DNA of 36,231 nucleotides. It comes from Clostridia bacterium (GTDB taxonomy: Bacteria; Bacillota; Clostridia; UBA1381). The notes beneath the pieces were generated by a model that saw only the letters and a program-made list of their open reading frames with translations, had not been told where the DNA came from and did not search any database. The DNA is taken from positions 1-36,231 of the forward strand of contig CAAEKO010000013.1 of assembly GCA_900756545.1 (NCBI GenBank). Reading direction: 5' to 3'. The position numbers were made by a program, and so were the translations under genes. Of this stretch, positions 23,954-31,161 are shown piece by piece. Positions within the stretch are counted from its first letter, which is position 1; each line of letters begins with the position of its first letter.

Positions 23954-23981
23954 TAAAAAAACAGCGGCTGTAAAAGCCGCT
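23954..23981 (-). terminator. Terminator of ileS
   Basis: AGCGGCT pairs with AGCCGCT (23963-23969 with 23975-23981) and the minus strand continues GTTTTTTT. It begins 10 bases beyond the ileS stop. Confidence 0.9.
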
Positions 23982-23990
23982 ATTTTCAAA

Positions 23991-26783
23991 TTATTTAGTA
24001 AGCTTTGCTACACAGTCCGCGCAAATCCCGTCATATCCCGGAATTGTACCTACCGTTTCGGAGTGTATCCAGCACCGCCCACATTTTTCATGCTTGCTGG
24101 CCTTAACCTTTACCTTCACAGCCTCTCCCGCAAAAGCGTTCTCCGGTGCGTTTTCCGCTGACTCTACCGCCGCTTTGGAGGTAATAAAAATTTCGGCTAG
24201 ATTGTTTTCCTCTGCTTTCAGCAGGTCAAACAGCTCTCCTTTGGCATATACCACCACTTCAGCATCCAGAGACTTTCCGATCAGCTTCTCATTCCGAGCA
24301 GGCTCCAGCGCACCATTCACGTCACCGCGTACCGATGTAAGTTTATCCCATTTTTCGCCTAATGCCGCGTTCTGATATTCCTCCTCAACCTTTGGCATCC
24401 GGGACAGCATAACGCTTGCTACATCCTCTCCGGCAAGGTGAGGCATAAATTTCCAGATTTCCTCTGCAGTGTAAGCCAGTACCGGGGCAAGCAGCTTCAC
24501 CAGCGCGTCCAAAATCCTGAACATAGCCGACTGGGCGCTGCGTCGTTCCTTCGCATCCGGCTTTTCCGTGTAAAGTCTGGATTTCAAAATATCCAGATAG
24601 AAGTTGCTCATATCTACAATACAGAAGTTCAAAATCACATTATACAGAGTATGGAACTCATAGGATTCATAAGCGTTGATCGCTTTTTCTACCACTTGAT
24701 TCAGCTTCAGAAGCGCCCACTTGTCGATTTCCAGCATATCCGCATATGCCACCATATCCTTGTTCGGATCAAAATCATTGATATTGCTCAAAATATACCG
24801 GGCTGTATTCCGAATCTTCCGATACCCCTCGGATAACTGCTTCAAAGCCTCCTGAGACATCCGCATGTCCGTTCGGTAATCTGCGGAAACGACCCATAGC
24901 CGCAGAACATCCGCGCCAAATTTATCTACGATTTCCGCCGGCAAGATCGCGTTTCCTTTTGACTTAGACATCTTTTTACCCTCGCCGTCCTGGATCATGC
25001 CGTGGGTGATTACGGTTTTATACGGCGCAATATTCTTTGTTGCAATACTCGTCAGCAACGAGGACTGAAACCAGCCCCTATACTGATCATTACCTTCCAG
25101 GTATATGTCCGCCGGATATACCAGATCATCCCGTTCCTCACACACCGCGGCGTGGGAGGAACCGGAATCAAACCATACGTCCATAATATCCTTTTCCTTG
25201 GTAAAATGCGTACCGCCACAGGCACATTTCGTTCCGGCAGGCAGAATATCATCCGCCCCCAGCTCCCACCATTTGTCAGGCCCCTGTTCCCGAAACAGTT
25301 TACTGACTGCCTGAATGGTTTCATCGTTAATTAGCTCCTTGCCACAGTCCGAACAGTAGAACATAGGAATCGGCACACCCCATGTACGCTGTCGGGAAAT
25401 ACACCAGTCGCTCCGATCCATAACCATGCTGGTAATCCTATCCTCACCCCACTGAGGAATCCACTGTACACCCTGAATAGCCTTAGCAGCCGATTCCTTC
25501 AAAGCATCTACAGATGCAAACCACTGATCTGCCGCCCGGAAGATAATCGGGTCGTCACACCGCCAGCAATGTGGATATTGGTGAATAATGGCTTCTACTG
25601 CCAAGAGATTTCCAGTAGATTTTAACTTTTCTATGATCTTTTCATTTGATTTTTCATAATACAAACCCGCAAATTCACCAGCAAGCTCATTCAGGTATCC
25701 TTGATTGTCAACTGGCACAACAATTTCCAGCTGGGGATAATTCAAACATACCTGATAATCCTCCACACCGTGTCCTGGCGCGGTATGAACGCAGCCTGTA
25801 CCGGCGTCCAGCGTGACATGGCCGCCAACGATTACCAAAGAATCCCGGTCAATAAAGGGATGGCGACAAACCATCAGCTCCAGCTCCTGTCCTCTGAACC
25901 GCTTTACGATCTCATAATTGCCCTCGATTTTGGCGGCCTTCATCACATTTTCAATCAGTTCCGTAGCCAGTACATAGATTTCGCCGTTTTCCATTTTCAC
26001 CAGCGAATATTCAAAATCAGGATTAAGGCAAATCGCTACGTTGCCGGGGAGCGTCCAGGTGGTGGTTGTCCAGATCACAAAATAGACGTTTTCCAAACCA
26101 GTAAACAGCCCTTTGTCGTCCTTTACGGCAAACTTCACATAGATAGAATTCGTTTTATCCTCAGCGTATTCAATTTCTGCCTCCGCCAACGCGGTTTCAC
26201 AATGGGGGCACCAGTAAACCGGCTTCAGTCCCTTATAAATCAAGCCCTTTTTAGCCATTTCACCAAAAATCTCAATTTGCTTCGCCACATAATCATTGCT
26301 CAGGGTCAGATATGGATTCTCCCAGTCACCCAGGATTCCAAGGCGCTTAAACTGCTTTTTCTGGTTTTCTACATGAGAAAGGGCGAATTCTCGGCACGCC
26401 TCAATAAACTTCACAGGCCCTGCCTCATGGCGGTTGATGCCTAGCTTTTTGATCGCCTGCTGCTCAATAGGCAGGCCGTGGGTATCCCAGCCCGGCACAT
26501 ACGGCGCGTAATAGCCCTGCAAATTCTTATACCGGACAATAATGTCCTTTAATATCTTGTTCAGGGCGTGTCCCATATGCAGATCGCCGTTGGCATACGG
26601 CGGGCCGTCATGCAGAATAAATGGCGTATTGCCTTTATTCTTTTCCTTTAATTTATTGTATAAATCAATTTCCTCCCAGTATTGCAGAGTTTCCGGCTCG
26701 CGCTGCGGCAGGTTTCCACGCATTGGGAAATCGGTAGACGGCAGATTCACCGACTTGGTATAGTCCTGACATTTATCGCACAT
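23991..26783 (-). CDS. ileS: Isoleucyl-tRNA synthetase
   Basis: IleRS charges tRNA-Ile with isoleucine. The 930-aa class I synthetase has the HIGH-type PPYANGDLHMGHA (69-72), zinc-binding-like CPHC (192-195), the CP1 editing domain with WTTTTWTLPGN (239-249) and GTGCVHTAPGHG, KMSKS (604-608), the anticodon-binding helices, and a C-terminal zinc finger with KCGRCW and CADC (about 899-925). This is the bacterial (mupirocin-sensitive-like) domain layout, based on the C-terminal zinc finger; sensitivity is inference. ATG at 26783 is preceded by AAAGGA at a rather long 12-base spacing. No T-box leader is visible: only 77 bases separate it from divIVA, containing a hairpin. It is the last gene of the division cluster. 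Confidence 0.96.
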   Translation of the reverse strand: MCDKCQDYTKSVNLPSTDFPMRGNLPQREPETLQYWEEIDLYNKLKEKNKGNTPFILHDGPPYANGDLHMGHALNKILKDIIVRYKNLQGYYAPYVPGWDTHGLPIEQQAIKKLGINRHEAGPVKFIEACREFALSHVENQKKQFKRLGILGDWENPYLTLSNDYVAKQIEIFGEMAKKGLIYKGLKPVYWCPHCETALAEAEIEYAEDKTNSIYVKFAVKDDKGLFTGLENVYFVIWTTTTWTLPGNVAICLNPDFEYSLVKMENGEIYVLATELIENVMKAAKIEGNYEIVKRFRGQELELMVCRHPFIDRDSLVIVGGHVTLDAGTGCVHTAPGHGVEDYQVCLNYPQLEIVVPVDNQGYLNELAGEFAGLYYEKSNEKIIEKLKSTGNLLAVEAIIHQYPHCWRCDDPIIFRAADQWFASVDALKESAAKAIQGVQWIPQWGEDRITSMVMDRSDWCISRQRTWGVPIPMFYCSDCGKELINDETIQAVSKLFREQGPDKWWELGADDILPAGTKCACGGTHFTKEKDIMDVWFDSGSSHAAVCEERDDLVYPADIYLEGNDQYRGWFQSSLLTSIATKNIAPYKTVITHGMIQDGEGKKMSKSKGNAILPAEIVDKFGADVLRLWVVSADYRTDMRMSQEALKQLSEGYRKIRNTARYILSNINDFDPNKDMVAYADMLEIDKWALLKLNQVVEKAINAYESYEFHTLYNVILNFCIVDMSNFYLDILKSRLYTEKPDAKERRSAQSAMFRILDALVKLLAPVLAYTAEEIWKFMPHLAGEDVASVMLSRMPKVEEEYQNAALGEKWDKLTSVRGDVNGALEPARNEKLIGKSLDAEVVVYAKGELFDLLKAEENNLAEIFITSKAAVESAENAPENAFAGEAVKVKVKASKHEKCGRCWIHSETVGTIPGYDGICADCVAKLTK

Positions 26784-26816
26784 TCTGTTTTTCGTCCTTT
26801 CTTTGTATTTACAACT

Positions 26817-26856
26817 TTAGGGATACCAGAAAATTCCTGTTTCCCGGCATCCCTAA
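26817..26856 (-). promoter_or_regulatory. Long hairpin between divIVA and ileS
   Basis: TTAGGGATGCC pairs with GGTATCCCTAA (11 pairs including one G-T), and the stem can be extended by six inner pairs. No T-run follows on the minus strand, so it is more likely an RNA processing or control element than a terminator. Confidence 0.55.
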
Positions 26857-26860
26857 TATT

Positions 26861-27301
26861 TTACTCTATTTTGTCCAACATTTCAAGTAGTCCGGCACAA
26901 ATTCCCTTAATTCTTGTTTTGTAACTTTCCACTTCCATTTTCAAATTGTTCAGATCATTTTTCTTGGCAAGGATATCGGCGTTAATCTGCCGCAGAATAT
27001 CCTCTGATTTATTGTGTGCCTCGCTGATAATATTATCCGCACGTTCACTGGCGTTTTTTTTGATATCTTCCGCCGCGCCCTGAGCCAGAATAATCGAATT
27101 CTGAAGCGTATCCTCCATAGCCTTATATTTTTCTACATCTTTAGCCAAAGATGAAACCTTGTCACGCAGCTCGATATTTTCTTTGTATAGCTTTTCATAG
27201 TCGCTGCCCACCATGTCCAAAAAATCGTCGACTTCATCCGCATTATAACCCCTCAGCTTTACGCCGAAATCCTGCTTTTGAATATCAATTGGTGTTAACA
27301 T
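26861..27301 (-). CDS. DivIVA domain protein
   Basis: DivIVA proteins bind curved membranes at poles and septa and organise division or growth. The 146-aa protein starts with the family head MLTPIDIQKQDFGVKLRGYN followed by ADEVDDFLDMV, then becomes a long coiled coil (about 30-140) full of Glu, Lys and Leu. Length is near that of Bacillus DivIVA (164 aa). AGGGGG precedes the ATG. It begins 13 bases after ylmH and is followed by ileS, the conserved Gram-positive order. Whether it acts as a MinJ recruiter or in polar growth is not visible in the sequence. Confidence 0.94.
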   Translation of the reverse strand: MLTPIDIQKQDFGVKLRGYNADEVDDFLDMVGSDYEKLYKENIELRDKVSSLAKDVEKYKAMEDTLQNSIILAQGAAEDIKKNASERADNIISEAHNKSEDILRQINADILAKKNDLNNLKMEVESYKTRIKGICAGLLEMLDKIE

Positions 27302-27314
27302 GATATATTGCCCC

Positions 27315-28082
27315 CTATATATATTTTTTTATGATAACATGAAGTCTTTCACTTCTTGTTTTCCCGCCGATGTGCGCCAGAATAAACCTTCCATACCCCT
27401 TTACAGACAGAATATCCCCCTGAACAAGCTGCTTTGCCGCATCCTGCGTGACCTTATGGTTCACGCTGATCCGGCCCGTTTCCACCAGCTTCACCGCCAG
27501 GTTTCTGGACAGCTTCAGCATCGCCGCCGCCACCGCGTCCAGTCGCAGAGACGCTGCCACGACGCTGATCTCTTCAAATTTCTGTTCTGGCACTACAGCC
27601 TCTCTGCAGGATATAATCTCAATTTTCACACCGTGGCCGGCCACCTTCGTCACTTGATCCCGGATAAATTCAACAATGTCTTCAGCAACAAACGCATATG
27701 CTGTATTACCGTCCACCAAAATATCCCCCGTTTTTGCGCGGTCTATCCCCAATGATAAAATTGTACCAAGATAATCCCGGTGTGTCAACGGTTCACCGAA
27801 ACTTTTTGTGAATTTTAGAACTTTTATTAAAAAATCATCTTCTGAATATGTGTACCATTCGGGAAATACACCAAAAACCTTCCGCTGCGCCGCTGGATAT
27901 CCGCCGAAAAATCCGCTGGTATATCCACTCCTTTTCCCTGCTTTTTCCATAACAAAATGCTGCTGCGCCTCGTCCAGAAACGGACTGAAACGGGGACAGC
28001 AATATTTATCACACAGCGTATACAAATCCTCTGTTCTGGCAAGCAGGAGCTTCTCTTCATCTACCAAATATGCAAACTCCAT
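27315..28082 (-). CDS. ylmH: YlmH family S4-domain RNA-binding protein
   Basis: YlmH (related to cyanobacterial Sll1252) is encoded in the division cluster of Firmicutes; in Bacillus it has been linked to rescue of stalled ribosomes. The 255-aa protein has an N-terminal region with RFSPFLDEAQQHF and FFGGYPAAQRKVFGVFP, a central HRDYLGTILSLGIDRAKTGDI, and a C-terminal S4 RNA-binding domain (LDAVAAAMLKLSRNLAVKLV, then VNHKVTQDAAKQLVQGDILS). The ATG at 28082 has AGGA right against it; a TTG five codons later has GGAG at better spacing, so the start is uncertain by five residues. A terminator-like hairpin separates it from sepF upstream. Confidence 0.93.
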   Translation of the reverse strand: MEFAYLVDEEKLLLARTEDLYTLCDKYCCPRFSPFLDEAQQHFVMEKAGKRSGYTSGFFGGYPAAQRKVFGVFPEWYTYSEDDFLIKVLKFTKSFGEPLTHRDYLGTILSLGIDRAKTGDILVDGNTAYAFVAEDIVEFIRDQVTKVAGHGVKIEIISCREAVVPEQKFEEISVVAASLRLDAVAAAMLKLSRNLAVKLVETGRISVNHKVTQDAAKQLVQGDILSVKGYGRFILAHIGGKTRSERLHVIIKKYI

Positions 28083-28100
28083 TCCTGCAAAATATTAAGA

Positions 28101-28124
28101 AAAGGCGGAGCAAGCTCCGCCTTT
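28101..28124. terminator. Terminator-like hairpin between sepF and ylmH
   Basis: AAAGGCGGAGC (28101-28111) pairs perfectly with GCTCCGCCTTT (28114-28124). On the minus strand TTTTCTTAATATTTT follows. It lies 12 bases past the sepF stop, and I see no good promoter between it and ylmH, so partial read-through or attenuation is likely. Confidence 0.8.
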
Positions 28125-28136
28125 TTATGTACTCTT

Positions 28137-28577
28137 TTAGAACATGCTCCATTCAAAATTTCCTTTATTATTCAACACCTCGCCCATAATATCCATGTGC
28201 GACGGCGTTGCCAGGAAGATGCCCCCGGAAACCTTCTGCATGTTTCCATCCACGCCATAAACTGTACCGGCGATGAAATCTACTACCCGGCGTGCCTCAT
28301 CCGGATCAAGTGCACCCACGTCAATAACAACAGGACGGCGCATTTTCAGTTCGTCCGCAACAGTTGTCGTGTCATTGAAGCATTTCGGCTTTAAAATCAC
28401 GATTTTGGCTTGGCCCCCCTGCGTACTGATCGGAACAACCTTATTCTTCTTCGCAAGGTGCGCCTGCGGCTGGGGTCTGCTTTCTTCTATCACTTCATCC
28501 TCATAATCCATTTCATCATCCTCATAATCCACATCGCCAAAACCCACGATATCCTTGAGCGCTTCTACAAAACTCAT
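28137..28577 (-). CDS. sepF: Cell division protein SepF
   Basis: SepF binds FtsZ and the membrane and helps arrange the division septum. The 146-aa protein has a short N-terminal amphipathic membrane-binding segment (FVEALKDIVGFG), an acidic linker rich in Glu and Asp (DYEDDEMDYEDEVIEESR), then the SepF domain with KIVILKPKCFNDTTTVADEL, RPVVIDVGALDPDEARRVVD, and AGTVYGVDGNMQKVSGGIFL split over its end. Length is typical. GGGAGG lies 9 bases ahead of the ATG. It starts 14 bases after yggS. Confidence 0.95.
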   Translation of the reverse strand: MSFVEALKDIVGFGDVDYEDDEMDYEDEVIEESRPQPQAHLAKKNKVVPISTQGGQAKIVILKPKCFNDTTTVADELKMRRPVVIDVGALDPDEARRVVDFIAGTVYGVDGNMQKVSGGIFLATPSHMDIMGEVLNNKGNFEWSMF

Positions 28578-28591
28578 TCCTCATATCCTCC

Positions 28592-29287
28592 CTAAATATC
28601 ATAATTTCGCAGCCCAAAAATTGCGCTGCCGATTCGAACCATATTCGATCCATGTCCGATAGCAAACGCATAATCGCCGCTCATCCCCATAGATAAATAC
28701 CTCATGGTAACATTATGATATGTTTTTTGCGCGATGTCAATATAAATGTCATTTATGTTAACAAAATGTAATGTGTTAGTCATATTGTCGTCAACTTTCG
28801 GCATAACTGTCATCAATCCGCATACCTTCACATGGGAAAGTTCCCCTGCATAGGATAGTATTTCCGGCATCTTCTCAGGCTTAATCCCAAACTTGCTTTC
28901 CTCACCGGAAACATTGACCTGAATCAAAATATCCATCACTAAACGATGTTTTGCCGCCTGCCGTTCTATTTCATCCATCAACTTGATAGAATCTACGGAA
29001 TGGATCATGCAGACCTTATCAATGATATACTTGACCTTATTGGTCTGCAAATGTCCGATTAGATGCCAGCGTACAGGCTTTACCCGGTCATATTTTTCCA
29101 GAATCTCCTGCACCTTATTCTCTCCGATATCCGTAACGCCGCAGTCAATCGCTTCGTTAATCAGTTCCGGCGGATGGGTTTTGGTCACAGCAATCAATTT
29201 AATATTCTCCGGCTTTTTTCCGGCTCTTTCTGCCGCCGCTGCAATTTCAGCCCATACAGTTTTCAAATTATCCGCTACAGTTGACAT
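28592..29287 (-). CDS. YggS/YlmE family PLP-binding protein
   Basis: These proteins (human PLPBP, E. coli YggS) bind pyridoxal phosphate and keep its homeostasis; no enzyme activity is established. The 231-aa protein is an alanine-racemase-like barrel with the PLP lysine in LIAVTKTHPPELI, then IGENKVQEILEKY, WHLIGHLQTNKVKYI, IHSVDSIKL, GLMTVMP, LSMGMSGDYAFAIGHGSNMVRIG and the terminal IFG. All PLP-phosphate motifs are present. GAGGGAG precedes the ATG. It lies between the HlyD-like gene and sepF, as in other Clostridia and Bacilli. Confidence 0.95.
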   Translation of the reverse strand: MSTVADNLKTVWAEIAAAAERAGKKPENIKLIAVTKTHPPELINEAIDCGVTDIGENKVQEILEKYDRVKPVRWHLIGHLQTNKVKYIIDKVCMIHSVDSIKLMDEIERQAAKHRLVMDILIQVNVSGEESKFGIKPEKMPEILSYAGELSHVKVCGLMTVMPKVDDNMTNTLHFVNINDIYIDIAQKTYHNVTMRYLSMGMSGDYAFAIGHGSNMVRIGSAIFGLRNYDI

Positions 29288-29322
29288 AACAACACTCCCT
29301 CTTAACGATTATGTTAACAAAC

Positions 29323-30534
29323 TTAACCAGGATCCGGATTGTCCGTCTTTTCTCCCAAAACCACCCGGTCGCCTACAGTTAAAATGTTCCGCTCCCCAGT
29401 TACCGCTTTGACAATAGCCGTTTCCGACTGCGCATCTGTATAAATAACCTCACACTTTTTAAATATCTCTCCTGTCCCTTTCTGGATCATAACGCCCGTC
29501 TGTCCATCCTTCACACGGATAGCATGGACAGGAATCTCAAACCCTTCATAGCTTTTCAGGATAACCTCCGCCGCACTTTCCCGAATTGAAAAAACACCTT
29601 CGGAATACCGCTCGCTTTTAAAAACGATCACAGCTTTATCCCCATCCAGCGCCTCCGCGATATGTACCACATTGACCGCAGTCTGCACACCGGGGATTTT
29701 ATCAAAACGAATCTCTGCCGCAGTATTCGTTTTGACATTTGACAAATCCTCTTTGTCTACTAACATCATGACATACCAAACATGATTATCTGCCACTTTA
29801 CAAATATTCTCACCAAGGTCTGCCGCGCTTTTTGGGGTATTGCTGATCCTAGGCTCTGGAATATGCTGAAAATCCTCTACAGTATAATTCATAACGCTTT
29901 CCGGCGTCAAAACCTGCTCCAAACCATCAATCGCTGTAGAGAAAATCCCGGAAATCTGGGAATATACATCCTGCTTAATCTGGCCGATACGGCTTTCAAT
30001 TTCAATTCTTTCCTGTTTCAGCATGGCTAATGTATTTTCATCAGCGTTAGCCGCTTCGCCTGATTGGATCTGGTTGATTTGATCCTTGTATTCAGCCATT
30101 TTAGAAATATCGTTTTTGAACGCAGCTTCTACGATTTCCCGCCGTATATTTTCAAGCCTGTTCTCATTCGTAGAATCGTCAGACACATAAAGCTCATTTT
30201 TTGCTTTGTTATTCTCAATCTGCTCTATTTTTTTGTCAATGTTATTCAGTTCCTGCAGCGTTTCCTCATTCACCTCTCCGTTGTATACCGCGGAAATCAA
30301 GCTGTTTTTGCTCACCCGCGCCCCCTCGGCGGCATAATGGTAGATCGTCCCCGCAGTCGGCGCAGAATACACGCTTTCGTTCCGGATAATATACGCCTGT
30401 CCAGCAAAGCTTTCCTCGCGCTTCGCCACCCTGATCTCCTGGGTATCAATAGGCGTACGGACATACCGTACGCCGTAGAACACGGCAGCGGCCAAAACAA
30501 TGCCGATAAAAAAATATATACTGCCTCTTTTCAT
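29323..30534 (-). CDS. HlyD-like membrane-anchored protein of the division cluster
   Basis: The 403-aa protein has one N-terminal membrane segment (IYFFIGIVLAAAVFYGVRYV). A short lipoyl-like beta domain follows (AYIIRNESVYSAPTAGTIYH, then YAAEGARVSKNSLISAVYNG). A long charged coiled coil spans about 90-210 (ELNNIDKKIEQIENNKAK). Then come beta-rich C-terminal parts (GVMIQKGTGEIFKKCEVIYT, LTVGDRVVLGEK). This is the architecture of HlyD-family adaptor proteins, but no transporter gene is adjacent. From memory, similar HlyD-like genes sit just before yggS and sepF in many Clostridia, suggesting an envelope role in division; that is inference. GAGGAG precedes the ATG. It starts 22 bases after ysxC. 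Confidence 0.85.
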   Translation of the reverse strand: MKRGSIYFFIGIVLAAAVFYGVRYVRTPIDTQEIRVAKREESFAGQAYIIRNESVYSAPTAGTIYHYAAEGARVSKNSLISAVYNGEVNEETLQELNNIDKKIEQIENNKAKNELYVSDDSTNENRLENIRREIVEAAFKNDISKMAEYKDQINQIQSGEAANADENTLAMLKQERIEIESRIGQIKQDVYSQISGIFSTAIDGLEQVLTPESVMNYTVEDFQHIPEPRISNTPKSAADLGENICKVADNHVWYVMMLVDKEDLSNVKTNTAAEIRFDKIPGVQTAVNVVHIAEALDGDKAVIVFKSERYSEGVFSIRESAAEVILKSYEGFEIPVHAIRVKDGQTGVMIQKGTGEIFKKCEVIYTDAQSETAIVKAVTGERNILTVGDRVVLGEKTDNPDPG

Positions 30535-30556
30535 GTTTTATTACTCCTCATACGGT

Positions 30557-31147
30557 TCAATCCTGCAGCATCAACTGGATCATATCCCAAACCGTAATTT
30601 TACCTTCGTCTGTTTTTGTAGAAAAGGGCACAAGAATGTCCTCTTCTCCAAGCTCTAAATCCTTCCATATCATGTGCAGATTTTTTTCCAGCTCCCGTTT
30701 TTTCAGCTTGTCCGTCTTGGTAGCTATGACGATCACGCCGTCTTGAGTATACTCCCGAATCCAGTCCAGCATGATATGGTCGTCTGTCGTAGGCTGATGG
30801 CGGCTGTCCACCAGTAGGATAACCTGCCGCAGCTGTGCCCTGCTTTGCAGATAGTCTTCAATCATGCCGCCCCATTTCTCGATTTCCGCCGCGGAGCGGG
30901 CCGCATATCCATAACCCGGCAAATCTACTAAAAATATAGTTTCATCAATATTATAGAAGTTAATGGTCGCAGTCTTGCCCGGCGTAGCGCTTACCCGGGC
31001 AAGTGATTTCCTATTCAGCAGCTTGTTGATGAGTGAGGATTTTCCCACGTTAGACCGCCCTACAAAGGCAAACTCCGGGATGACTGTCTGTGGGTACTGT
31101 TCCCTGCGCACAGCCGATACTGTCAATTCTGCATTGTGTGTATTCAT
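30557..31147 (-). CDS. ysxC: Ribosome biogenesis GTP-binding protein YsxC/EngB
   Basis: YsxC is an essential GTPase for assembly of the 50S ribosomal subunit. The 196-aa protein has G1 FVGRSNVGKSSLINKLL, the switch I region ATPGKTATINFY, G3 VDLPGYGYA, G4 TKTDK, and G5 FSTKT. Length is typical. AGGAGG precedes the ATG at 31147. It follows lon by 14 bases, and the lonB-lon-ysxC order is the same as in Bacillus subtilis. Confidence 0.95.
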   Translation of the reverse strand: MNTHNAELTVSAVRREQYPQTVIPEFAFVGRSNVGKSSLINKLLNRKSLARVSATPGKTATINFYNIDETIFLVDLPGYGYAARSAAEIEKWGGMIEDYLQSRAQLRQVILLVDSRHQPTTDDHIMLDWIREYTQDGVIVIATKTDKLKKRELEKNLHMIWKDLELGEEDILVPFSTKTDEGKITVWDMIQLMLQD

Positions 31148-31161
31148 TTACGCCCTCCTCC

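Noticed and set aside
25701..26444. 247-codon plus-strand frame opposite ileS
   Set aside because: It is antisense to conserved IleRS sequence, lacks any start signal and has a composition expected from the complementary strand of a coding region.
26784..26860. T-box leader before ileS
   Set aside because: The gap is only 77 bases and contains no T-box consensus or specifier-stem arrangement; only a simple hairpin is visible.
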